NCBI GenBank assembly: GCA_947503555.1
Contig: CANNEE010000001.1
Span: forward strand, 434,001-498,000
Source: an uncultured Shewanella sp.
GTDB lineage: Bacteria; Pseudomonadota; Gammaproteobacteria; Enterobacterales; Shewanellaceae
Direction of reading: 5' to 3'
DNA: 64,000 nucleotides
The translations under genes and the position numbers were made by a program. Shown one piece after another: positions 56,316 through 63,796 of this stretch. The number at the start of each line of letters is the position of its first letter. Position 1 is the stretch's first letter. The notes under the pieces are model-generated. The model did not search any database and had not been told where the DNA came from. It saw only the letters and a list, made by a program, of their open reading frames with translations.

Positions 56316-56374
56316 CTTAGAAACAGCGTTTTTCAAACGTATTTCAAAAATTAGAGGCGACTATTTAGCAACAG

Positions 56375-58102
56375 ATGGCGATACCTCGTGATTTCATTAA
56401 CGAGCTAATAGCTCGGATCGATATCGTAGATCTTATCGATCATAAAGTTCCCCTCAAGAAAACGGGTAAGAATCACTCTGCCTGCTGCCCTTTTCATAGT
56501 GAAAAATCGCCCTCATTTACCGTTAGTCGCGACAAACAATTTTACCACTGCTTCGGCTGTGGCGCCCATGGCAATGCTATCGACTTTGTTATGGAATACG
56601 ATAGGCTCGAATTCCCCGACGCCATCGAAGAGTTAGCAGGCCAACTTGGTCTAGAAGTACCCAGAGAGCAAGGTACAGGCAAACGTGTCGATCACGCCGT
56701 TAGCCGAGATCTCTACCAGTTAATGGATGAAGCTAAACGTTTTTACGAGACTCAGCTAAAACAACATCCAGATAAGCAAAAAGTCGCTAATTACCTTGAA
56801 TACCGCGGCTTAAGTAATGATGTCGTAGAACAATTTGGTATCGGTTATGCGCCCGATGGCTGGGACGGATTACTCAGCCGATATCGCCAGAATCAAGAAG
56901 CCCAAGATAAGCTATTAACCGCAGGTATGGTCATAGCCAATGACAATGGCAAGCGCTACGACAGGTTTAGAGACAGATTAATGTTCCCGATTCGCGATAG
57001 ACGCGGACGGGTTATTGGCTTTGGTGGCCGTGTATTAGGTGACGGTACACCTAAATACTTGAATTCTCCAGAAACGCCCATATTTCATAAGGGCAATGAG
57101 CTCTATGGTTTATATGAGCTCAAACAAAAACATAGAGATCCCCAAAGAGCCTTGATTGTCGAAGGCTATATGGATGTGGTCGCCCTCGCCCAATTCGGCG
57201 TCGATTACGCTGTAGCGTCACTTGGCACCTCAACCACGGCTGAGCAGTTTCAGCTACTGTTGCGCAGCGCTAAAGAAGTGATCTGCTGCTACGATGGTGA
57301 CAATGCAGGTAAAGAGGCGGCTTGGCGTGCATTAGAGACAGCACTGCCACTATTAAAGCCGGGCGATAACGTGAGATTTATCTTCCTACCACAGGGAGAA
57401 GATCCAGACTCTATGGTAAGACAAACTGGCAAAGCAGGATTTGAAGAGCTTATCGACAGTGCTCAGCTATTGCCAGAGTTTCTATTTGCGACCTTAAGTG
57501 AAAAATATGGCAGTGATAAAGGCAACTTAGCCAAACAAGCCATTGCGCTGATAGAAAAGATCCAAGACACAGTATTACAAAACCTATTGCTAGAAAACTT
57601 GTCCCATAAATTGGGTATGAATAGCGCCGACGATTTAAAGAAGAAGCTCGGCGTTCAAGTTAAGGCGACCACACAGCCACTAGCACAAAAAGGGTTAAAG
57701 GGACGCGGCACTCCATTAAGACTGGCGATAGCCCTCTTGGTGCAGCACCCAAAGATGGGCTTTAATTTAACTATGCAGCCCGCATTACAGCATCTAAAGT
57801 TAACTGGCATTAACTTGTTGATTAACTTGTTAGATTTAACTCGAGAACAGGAACTCAACAGCGCACAACTACTTGAGCAGTTCAGAGATAGCGAACAGAT
57901 AACGACTCTGAAAAAACTAGCCCAATGGGAACATCAAGTGGCGGATGAAAACCTGGATCAAGAGTTTAAGAAAGCCCTGATCTGGCTCAATAATCAATAT
58001 ATTGAGCAAAGGTATCAGGAGCTGAGTCTTAAACAGACTCATACTAAGGAAGAGCGAATTCAGCTACAGAAGCTGATTTCTGTCATAAAAGGCCAAAAAT
58101 AG
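56375..58102 (+). CDS. dnaG: DNA primase DnaG
   Basis: A 575-residue primase. The zinc-binding domain has CCPFH-x-EKSPSF and YHCFGCGAHGN. The RNA polymerase core has FGIGYAPDGWD, GRVIGFGGRVLGDGTPKYLNSPETPIF and the TOPRIM LIVEGYMDVVAL and CCYDGDNAGKEAA. A C-terminal helical DnaB-interacting domain starts near residue 430. It makes primers for the replication fork. The weak ribosome site is expected for this low-expressed member of the cluster. Confidence 0.97.
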   Translation: MAIPRDFINELIARIDIVDLIDHKVPLKKTGKNHSACCPFHSEKSPSFTVSRDKQFYHCFGCGAHGNAIDFVMEYDRLEFPDAIEELAGQLGLEVPREQGTGKRVDHAVSRDLYQLMDEAKRFYETQLKQHPDKQKVANYLEYRGLSNDVVEQFGIGYAPDGWDGLLSRYRQNQEAQDKLLTAGMVIANDNGKRYDRFRDRLMFPIRDRRGRVIGFGGRVLGDGTPKYLNSPETPIFHKGNELYGLYELKQKHRDPQRALIVEGYMDVVALAQFGVDYAVASLGTSTTAEQFQLLLRSAKEVICCYDGDNAGKEAAWRALETALPLLKPGDNVRFIFLPQGEDPDSMVRQTGKAGFEELIDSAQLLPEFLFATLSEKYGSDKGNLAKQAIALIEKIQDTVLQNLLLENLSHKLGMNSADDLKKKLGVQVKATTQPLAQKGLKGRGTPLRLAIALLVQHPKMGFNLTMQPALQHLKLTGINLLINLLDLTREQELNSAQLLEQFRDSEQITTLKKLAQWEHQVADENLDQEFKKALIWLNNQYIEQRYQELSLKQTHTKEERIQLQKLISVIKGQK

Positions 58103-58239
58103 CCGTATTTATTACGCTCTAGTCATGGCTTAGGACTAGCACAGGGAAGCGTGCACAGCTATAATTGACGATTTGCGCGGCAATAAGCAAAAGCTTAGGG
58201 CCCATCGTTGTAACAGTTACCCAAAATTGGATGATATCT

Positions 58240-60075
58240 ATGGATCATACTCCGCAGTCGCAACTGAAATTGTTGCTTGCCAAAGGTAAAGAGCAAGGTT
58301 ATTTAACCTATGCAGAAGTGAACGATCACTTACCTGCAGATATGGTCGATTCAGACCAGATTGAAGATATTATCCAGATGATAAATGACATGGGTATTCG
58401 TGTGTATGAAGACGCACCGGATGCCGATGACATTATGATGTCAGAGGACAGCACAGACGAAGACGCAGCAGAAGAAGCCGCAGCCGCACTGGCCACGGTT
58501 GAAAGCGAGCTGGGTCGAACCACAGACCCTGTTCGTATGTATATGCGTGAAATGGGTACCGTTGAACTTCTCACCCGTGAAGGCGAAATTGTTATCGCTA
58601 AGCGTATTGAAGAAGGTATTAATACGGTTCAAGGTTCTGTTGCCGAATACCCTCAAGCGATCGCCATGATCCTTGAGCAGTATGACCAATATGAAGCCGA
58701 AGAAATTCGCCTTTCTGACATTATCTCTGGATTCGTAAATCCCGACGAAGACGACGTCGCGCCAACCGCTACTCACATCGGTTCTGAGCTTTCAGATGAA
58801 GACTTAGCAGATGAAGATGACGAAGATGCCGAAGATGAAGATGAAGGCGAAGATGGCCCTAAAGGACCTGATCCTGAAGAAGCAAAAGAGCGCTTTACTG
58901 AGCTAAGAGCTGCTTTTGAAAACTGCCAAAGTGTGATTGCTGAAAAAGGTCGTGAGCATCCAGAATCGACTCGCGCCCTATTTGAAATCGGCGAAATTTT
59001 CAAAGAGTTCAAGCTGGTTCCTAAGCAGTTCGACCAACTAGTGAAAAGCATGCGTAGCATGATGGATAAAGTGCGCGTTCAAGAGCGTCTTATCCTAAAA
59101 CTATGTGTTGAACAAGCTAAGATGCCAAAGAAGAACTTTGTAAAAGCCTTCCAAGGTAACGAAGCCGATCTAGCTTGGTTTAACGCTGAAATCGACGCCA
59201 AGAAGCCATACGCTGAAGGCCTAGAGATGGTAGAAGAAGATGTTGCACGCTGCTGTGCAAAACTTGCTGCCATTGAAGAAGAAACTGGCCTTGCCATTCT
59301 TGCGATTAAAGATATCAACCGTCGTATGTCTATCGGTGAAGCGAAAGCTCGCCGCGCTAAGAAAGAGATGGTTGAAGCTAACCTACGTCTGGTTATCTCG
59401 ATTGCGAAAAAGTACACCAACCGTGGTCTACAGTTCTTGGATCTGATTCAGGAAGGTAATATCGGTCTAATGAAGGCGGTAGATAAGTTCGAATACCGTC
59501 GTGGTTATAAGTTCTCAACCTATGCAACTTGGTGGATCCGTCAGGCTATCACCCGTTCGATTGCGGATCAGGCTCGCACCATCCGTATTCCAGTGCATAT
59601 GATTGAAACCATTAACAAGCTGAACCGTATCTCTCGTCAAATGCTACAGGAAATGGGTCGTGAACCTTCTCCTGAAGAGTTGGCAGAGCGCATGTTGATG
59701 CCTGAAGACAAGATTCGTAAAGTGCTTAAGATTGCTAAAGAGCCTATCTCCATGGAGACACCAATCGGTGACGATGAAGATTCGCACTTAGGTGATTTTA
59801 TCGAGGATACTACCCTCGAGCTGCCATTAGATAGCGCTACAGGCGAAAGCTTGAAGAACGCGACTCACGAAGTCTTAGCCGGTCTAACAGCACGTGAAGC
59901 GAAAGTACTGCGTATGCGTTTCGGTATCGATATGAATACCGACCACACCCTTGAGGAAGTGGGTAAGCAGTTTGATGTAACCCGTGAGCGTATTCGTCAG
60001 ATTGAGGCGAAAGCATTGCGTAAGCTACGTCACCCTTCTCGCTCAGAGATTCTGAAGTCTTTCCTAGACGAGTAA
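58240..60075 (+). CDS. rpoD: RNA polymerase sigma factor RpoD (sigma-70)
   Basis: A 611-residue primary sigma factor beginning [20 protein letters not shown]. Region 1.1 is followed by region 1.2 ([21 protein letters not shown]) and a nonconserved acidic stretch rich in Asp and Glu (about residues 185-215). Region 2 includes [29 protein letters not shown] and the -10 reader [17 protein letters not shown]. Region 3 follows, and region 4 carries [27 protein letters not shown] start at ATG 58240 because the family N-terminus begins there; a reading 25 codons longer adds an unsupported extension. It is the last gene of the cluster and has a terminator. Confidence 0.98.
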   Translation: MDHTPQSQLKLLLAKGKEQGYLTYAEVNDHLPADMVDSDQIEDIIQMINDMGIRVYEDAPDADDIMMSEDSTDEDAAEEAAAALATVESELGRTTDPVRMYMREMGTVELLTREGEIVIAKRIEEGINTVQGSVAEYPQAIAMILEQYDQYEAEEIRLSDIISGFVNPDEDDVAPTATHIGSELSDEDLADEDDEDAEDEDEGEDGPKGPDPEEAKERFTELRAAFENCQSVIAEKGREHPESTRALFEIGEIFKEFKLVPKQFDQLVKSMRSMMDKVRVQERLILKLCVEQAKMPKKNFVKAFQGNEADLAWFNAEIDAKKPYAEGLEMVEEDVARCCAKLAAIEEETGLAILAIKDINRRMSIGEAKARRAKKEMVEANLRLVISIAKKYTNRGLQFLDLIQEGNIGLMKAVDKFEYRRGYKFSTYATWWIRQAITRSIADQARTIRIPVHMIETINKLNRISRQMLQEMGREPSPEELAERMLMPEDKIRKVLKIAKEPISMETPIGDDEDSHLGDFIEDTTLELPLDSATGESLKNATHEVLAGLTAREAKVLRMRFGIDMNTDHTLEEVGKQFDVTRERIRQIEAKALRKLRHPSRSEILKSFLDE

Positions 60076-60112
60076 ATCATCTAGTGAGACAAAGCTAGTG
60101 ACATAGCTAACA

Positions 60113-60149
60113 AGAAACCCGATTGAGTTTGACTTAATCGGGTTTTTTA
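60113..60149 (+). terminator. Terminator of rpoD
   Basis: The stem AACCCGATTGAGT / ACTTAATCGGGTT, with a TTG loop and followed by six T, lies about 40 bases past the stop. Confidence 0.88.
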
Positions 60150-60976
60150 TTGGTATTAAGCAAAATACCTTTTTGCTCATTTAGGCTTAGTTGGCGCTTT
60201 AGAATTAAGCGAATGAAATTATTTAGTTTTCAAACTTCGTTTGAATCAAAGTCGTGGGATTTCATCCCACACCCGACCAAAAGGGAAACAACAGCTTTCC
60301 CCTCTTGAGTCTCCTGCCGAGAATGGGTTAACAAACATGGATGTCATAGAGCGGCCCTGCCTTCAACATCTGCACTAGGAATATCTATCTCTTCGTTTAA
60401 CCCAGATTTGTCCGGATAAAAAGCTAAGTCTTAACTCGTTTATGCCCCACGGTGATATGGCCTTCGAATGAAGGGGTAACATTTTTCATTTAGTATGCTG
60501 GTATTTACTAGTGTAGTAATAACATTGACCTTCATTGTGATCTATCACCTGCGGTGAGCAATATGTACAGAAGCTTCTGCGAGACGCCATGAACACTCTG
60601 ACCGCCATGGATGGTGGAAATGCCTGAAAATGTCGGGAACATTTTTGGCCATGTGGGCTCTGCCAAAACTAACAACATCCATATTTAACAGTCGGTTCGG
60701 CGTCCCAGCCTCTCGCTCGGAAAGTATCACTTCGTGATACCTCGCCCTGTTTTGGAAGCTCGCCGCCGCATCTGCACTGGGTTATCCATTTCTTCGATTT
60801 AGCAGCCAGTAATATTGCTAACAATAGAATATCCGCGGTTTTGATTGATTCCCTACTTCCACTGGTTAGACGGAAAAAGTCCGCATTTCCCGAATAGCAC
60901 TAACATACCAAACTTGGCGTTTGCGTTTGCTTTTGATATTTATAGAAAATCAGCGTATTGTGTCGAAAAATTAAAT
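60150..60976. repeat. Repetitive non-coding region between rpoD and the integron cassettes
   Basis: About 830 bases without a convincing gene. It contains short hairpins such as TTCAAAC-TTC-GTTTGAA near 60229 and GTGGGATTTCATCCCAC at 60253-60269. A degenerate direct repeat CATCTGCACT...TTCTTCG occurs at about 60369-60397 and 60768-60796, 399 bases apart. The stretch GGTTAGACGGAAAAA at 60864-60878 is repeated, inverted, at 61015-61027 inside the first cassette-associated palindrome. No transposase fragment was recognised. It looks like layered remnants of repeats typical of cassette-bearing regions. Confidence 0.5.
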
Positions 60977-61034
60977 GCGTGATAGACGGAGAAATTCCGT
61001 GTTTAAACATGGAGTTTTTCCGTCTAATACGCTG
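60977..61034. repeat. Long palindrome, degenerate attC-like site before cassette 1
   Basis: Positions 60984-61025 form a 42-base near-perfect palindrome centred on TTTAAAC (arms begin AGACGGA and end TCCGTCT). GCGT at 60977-60980 and ACGC at 61029-61032 extend it. It ends at CTG next to TTAGCAC, the cassette insertion point. The left core box expected of an attC is not visible, so it may be a decayed attC or another folded recombination site. Confidence 0.5.
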
Positions 61035-61902
61035 TTAGCACCCTACAAGGAGTATCGAGTTGTTAAATAAGAATGAAGCAATTGATAAGCTCTCAACACT
61101 TAAAGAAGTCGCAATATCTTTAGAGTCAAAGCAAAGGGGAAGTCAAGAGTTTCAAAAGTGGAAGCGGGATACACAAGTAGCACTTGAAAAAATATTTGGT
61201 GAAGACACAAGGCATTCAAAAGACTTCAATTCAATTAGGTATAGTCTAAGTGCTTTTACAAGTGGAACACATAATTCAGCATTTCAAGATGCATATATGC
61301 GTGGGATAAGAAATGCAGCTACGGTACTCGAATCCATTATTGATGAGATTGAAGAGTATTGGGATAAATCCGAACAAGACACAGTTGAAGAACCAGCTGT
61401 TGAAAAAGTTGAACTTCTGATCAATCGCTTTCATCAAGTCGCAAGACAAATAAGGTCAAGATATGCGAGTCGGGATACTCTAGAAATAGAAGATGAATAT
61501 GATGTTCAGGATCTTTTTCACTCCCTACTGAAAATATATTTCGACGATGTACGAGCAGAAGAATACACTCCAAGTTATGCTGGTGCTGCATCGAGAGTCG
61601 ATTTTCTTTTAAAAGACGAGCAAATTGTCATCGAAATTAAGAAAACGAGGAAAGGACTTTCTGCAAAAGAAGTTGGAGAGCAGTTAATAATCGATACACA
61701 GCGATATCAGGCTCATCCAAACTGTAATCATTTAATTTGTTTTGTTTACGATCCTGAAGCAAGAATATCGAATCCAAGAGGGATCGAAAATGACCTTACT
61801 AAAATAACAGATGGCTTGCCTGTATCTGTATTTATACGTCCCGAGTAACCGGGTGCTAACAAGTAAATCCAGGTGACGCCTACGGCGCACCTGATTTAGG
61901 CG
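61035..61902 (+). mobile_element. Integron gene cassette 1
   Basis: The cassette starts TTAGCAC directly after G61034. Its own attC begins with GTGCTAAC (61853-61860), the exact reverse complement of GTTAGCAC at 61034-61041. This R''/R' complementarity across 820 bases is the signature of a cassette inserted by integron integrase. It holds one promoterless gene in the usual direction. Confidence 0.85.
61060..61848 (+). CDS. Cassette-encoded PD-(D/E)XK nuclease, DpnII/MboI-like domain
   Basis: A 262-residue protein. A helical N-terminal region (residues 1-130) precedes a nuclease-like domain with YDVQDLFHSLLKIYFDDVRAEEYTPSYAG, ASRVDFLL and VIEIKKTRKGL. Asp181 and Glu192-Ile-Lys194 fit the PD-(D/E)XK active site. 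The block from RVDFLL to DPEARISNPRGIEND resembles the DpnII/MboI-type restriction endonuclease domain. No methyltransferase gene is adjacent, so it is not an obvious restriction-modification pair. The start is TTG with AAGGAG seven bases upstream. It is A+T-richer than its neighbours. A defence role is plausible but unproven. Confidence 0.7.
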   Translation: MLNKNEAIDKLSTLKEVAISLESKQRGSQEFQKWKRDTQVALEKIFGEDTRHSKDFNSIRYSLSAFTSGTHNSAFQDAYMRGIRNAATVLESIIDEIEEYWDKSEQDTVEEPAVEKVELLINRFHQVARQIRSRYASRDTLEIEDEYDVQDLFHSLLKIYFDDVRAEEYTPSYAGAASRVDFLLKDEQIVIEIKKTRKGLSAKEVGEQLIIDTQRYQAHPNCNHLICFVYDPEARISNPRGIENDLTKITDGLPVSVFIRPE

Positions 61903-61908
61903 TTATGT
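61853..61908 (+). repeat. attC recombination site of cassette 1
   Basis: The site runs from GTGCTAAC to GCGTTATG. Its inner part folds as TAAATCCAGGTGACGCC / GGCGCACCTGATTTA around the loop TAC, with single unpaired bases (C and A) on one arm. Such extrahelical bases let integron integrase choose the bottom strand. The final GTTATG is the crossover box. Confidence 0.85.
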
Positions 61909-61924
61909 TGAAAAGGAAGCATAG

Positions 61925-62353
61925 TTGAAGTCGGATAAGCAAAAGCAAGCTATTGCACAGTCAAGAAATAAAGAGCTAAGTGCGGTAGCTAATCTTGATC
62001 CTCAGTTTTATTGTCAAGGTGACATTGGGACATTTATTAGTCTTTATCTTCAAGCCGAAGTTTTCGCAAAAAAAATTCAAAGGTATTATAGAACCGACAC
62101 AAACAAAAATGGTAAAGATGAATTAAATATTAAAGTTCTAAAGGCTGCTATAAGCCATTTTAGTTTGAGTTTTAAACACAATGATGTTGATTCTCTTTTT
62201 AAAGGTGGCTCTGGAACTCAAAATAATAAATCGGCACGCCAACTCAGAAACGGCTACTTACACTCTCTTTCTGCGAATGATAAAAAAGAAATAACAAGTA
62301 AAAGTGCTGTATTTAACAGCAAGCTAAAAGCGTTTTTAGCACTAAGAGTATAA
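61925..62353 (+). CDS. Cassette-encoded protein with HEPN-like RN-x3-H motif
   Basis: A 142-residue basic, mostly helical protein. It starts at TTG 61925 with AGGAAG upstream. The only sign of function is LRNGYLHSL (Arg108-Asn109 ... His113), an R-x4-H arrangement with Asn after Arg, as in HEPN-domain RNases, placed on a predicted helix after ISHFSLSFKHNDVDSLFKGG. I do not recognise a named family. HEPN proteins often act as toxins or in defence; whether this one is catalytic is unknown. Confidence 0.5.
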   Translation: MKSDKQKQAIAQSRNKELSAVANLDPQFYCQGDIGTFISLYLQAEVFAKKIQRYYRTDTNKNGKDELNIKVLKAAISHFSLSFKHNDVDSLFKGGSGTQNNKSARQLRNGYLHSLSANDKKEITSKSAVFNSKLKAFLALRV

Positions 62354-62355
62354 GC

Positions 62356-62420
62356 AATATAACAGCCGCTTCAACAAGGACAAATACTGGTTGGCTCCTA
62401 CGCTGCGCTTCGGATTTTAC
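62356..62420 (+). repeat. Truncated attC of cassette 2
   Basis: AATATAACAGCCGCTTCAAC, a spacer and TACTGGTTGGC give a typical left half and loop region. The matching right half (expected to read like GCCAACCAGTA and end GTTA) is absent; unrelated sequence follows TTTTACTATC. Confidence 0.65.
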
Positions 62421-62485
62421 TATCATGGTCAAATGTCATATCAAACCTATTATCTAAGAAGTTATCATTGCCATAAATAGATAGA

Positions 62486-62965
62486 CTATCTGTGAAGCTT
62501 CAATGCCGAGCTGTAGTCGCTATCAGTTTGAATTAACCCTGCATAGGCTTGATCACCTCCAGCAGTTTCAAAGCCAGGCAAAGCTAACAGGGTTGCTGGA
62601 GCGCCCCATGCACTTGGGCGATACTTGGCGATGGCCTTAGCTTTAACAAGTTCACTATCTAATTCAATGCTTTGATATTTCACTATCATTAGCTCTGAAG
62701 GAGCGCCCCAAGCGCTGGGTCGGTAGTCATTATGGCTAACCTTACCTTCTGCATCGGCTTGCCACTGAGCGATTACACCACCGATTGCCGCTTGCTGTGT
62801 GCCTGATTGGCCATCCCATTTCGCCTCCAGACTAGTCGGAGTCACCAGACTATGGCCTGCTGCGCCACCTGCTGCAAAGACACTGTTAACCGACATCGCC
62901 GATGCCACTATCGCTAAACCTGCTAATGCCTTTGCAAAAAAGGTTAATTCTCTTTCTCTAATCAT
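62486..62965 (-). CDS. Small exported protein with two YRPSAWGAP motifs
   Basis: A 159-residue protein with a signal peptide (residues 1-32, ending FAAGG). The mature part has LEAKWDGQSGTQQAA, then two copies of YRPSAWGAP-x-x-L about 35 residues apart (near 81-92 and 116-127), and ends SALKLHR. It is a paralogue of the next gene upstream. No family is recognised; conserved Trp/Pro motifs on a periplasmic protein suggest a binding role. GAGGA precedes the ATG. It is second in a two-gene operon, 58 bases after its paralogue. Confidence 0.6.
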   Translation of the reverse strand: MIRERELTFFAKALAGLAIVASAMSVNSVFAAGGAAGHSLVTPTSLEAKWDGQSGTQQAAIGGVIAQWQADAEGKVSHNDYRPSAWGAPSELMIVKYQSIELDSELVKAKAIAKYRPSAWGAPATLLALPGFETAGGDQAYAGLIQTDSDYSSALKLHR

Positions 62966-63023
62966 GATTTTTTCCTCAATATTCTGCTTTCTGCTTACAA
63001 CCGCTTTTGCCTTAATAAGCGTT

Positions 63024-63467
63024 TTATCTGTGCATCTTTAACGCGCTATTGGAAGTGGATGCGACGGTGAAACTGCTTTGGGTTTGGTCTACAACTAACT
63101 GTGCTGGCGCGCCCCATGCCGCTGGTCGGTAGTGGGTTATGGCCTTGGCTTGTCTTTGGGCTAACGATAAGTCAGTACTTTTCTCCTCAATCGTTAACTT
63201 GGCAGGTGCGCCCCATGCACTCGGGGTATAGCTTTGACGGCTACTTTCACCTAACTCATTGGCATGCCACTGGGCGAGTACACCTGAAGTTGCTGTCTGT
63301 TGTAGGCCTTGTTGACCATTCCATTGCTGCTCAAGCACGGCTTGTGTTACTGGGCTTTGTGCCTGTGCTCCCGCGGCCAATGCTTGGGTTGAACTCAATG
63401 CGCTAAATGCGACGATACCGAGTGCGATACTGGCTGCGATGCTACTTCTAACGGCTAATGCTTTCAT
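63024..63467 (-). CDS. Small exported protein with two AWGAP motifs, paralogue
   Basis: A 147-residue protein with a signal peptide (residues 1-32, ending LAAGA). The mature part has LEQQWNGQQGLQQTA, then YTPSAWGAPAKL and YRPAAWGAPAQL about 35 residues apart, each preceded by a helical spacer (RQAKAI), and ends SALKMHR. It aligns along its whole length with the following gene, which points to tandem duplication. AAAGGA precedes the ATG. An inverted repeat lies in its 5' region. Function is unknown. Confidence 0.6.
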   Translation of the reverse strand: MKALAVRSSIAASIALGIVAFSALSSTQALAAGAQAQSPVTQAVLEQQWNGQQGLQQTATSGVLAQWHANELGESSRQSYTPSAWGAPAKLTIEEKSTDLSLAQRQAKAITHYRPAAWGAPAQLVVDQTQSSFTVASTSNSALKMHR

Positions 63468-63500
63468 AATGTCATCCTTTAATTTTCTTTAATTACTGGG

Positions 63501-63536
63501 GTTAACGACTGCAACTTGGTTAAGTTCAACGTTAAC
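63501..63536 (-). promoter_or_regulatory. Nested inverted repeat before the AWGAP operon
   Basis: GTTAACG (63501-63507) pairs with CGTTAAC (63530-63536) and inside it AACTT-GGTT-AAGTT forms a second stem. It lies 34-69 bases before the first start codon, in the likely 5' leader or operator. Confidence 0.4.
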
Positions 63537-63741
63537 ACGATATTTTGTACTGACTGGTAATATATACTTTTTGAGATATAGATCAAGAATAAAATACCGA
63601 TAGGTATAAAACTTTTAATTCTAAGTTATATTCCATTTAGTTATAAAAAGAGACTGAGAACGAATAGCGAAGATTGCTTATCAGCAAAGTGCAGATCACG
63701 GAGCAATAGCGAACACTCTTGTATTAAGAAGGCACAACAAA

Positions 63742-63775
63742 AAAAGCCCGAATAACATAGGTTATTCGGGCTTAA
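63742..63775 (-). terminator. Terminator of the gene at the right edge
   Basis: The stem AAGCCCGAATAAC-ATAG-GTTATTCGGGCTT is followed on the minus strand by eight T residues. Confidence 0.85.
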
Positions 63776-63796
63776 GCTTCTTAATAACAGCGAGTA

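Larger units (their letters stand above)
61903..62430 (+). mobile_element. Integron gene cassette 2 (3' end truncated)
   Basis: It starts TTATGTT after G61902. Its expected R'' box, AATATAAC, is found at 62356-62363, complementary to GTTATGTT at seven of eight bases. The right arm of its attC is missing, so the cassette can no longer be cut out precisely. The right boundary is approximate. Confidence 0.7.
63468..63796. other. Intergenic region upstream of the AWGAP operon
   Basis: The 329 bases contain the promoter and leader of the AWGAP pair, with a nested hairpin at 63501-63536, and the terminator of the gene at the right edge. The middle (63550-63720) is A+T-rich with no reading frame. 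Confidence 0.5.

Noticed and set aside
58165-58239. Longer N-terminus for RpoD
   Set aside because: The conserved sigma-70 N-terminus begins at 58240.
60545-60730. Minus-strand open frame of 61 codons in the repeat patch after rpoD
   Set aside because: It overlaps repeats, has no recognisable protein pattern and no clear ribosome site.
60150-61059. Insertion sequence or prophage remnant after rpoD
   Set aside because: No transposase or integrase fragment is visible in any frame; only short repeats are present.
61060-62353. The two cassette genes as a classic toxin-antitoxin pair
   Set aside because: Each is in its own cassette with an attC between them, so they were acquired separately; neither resembles an antitoxin.
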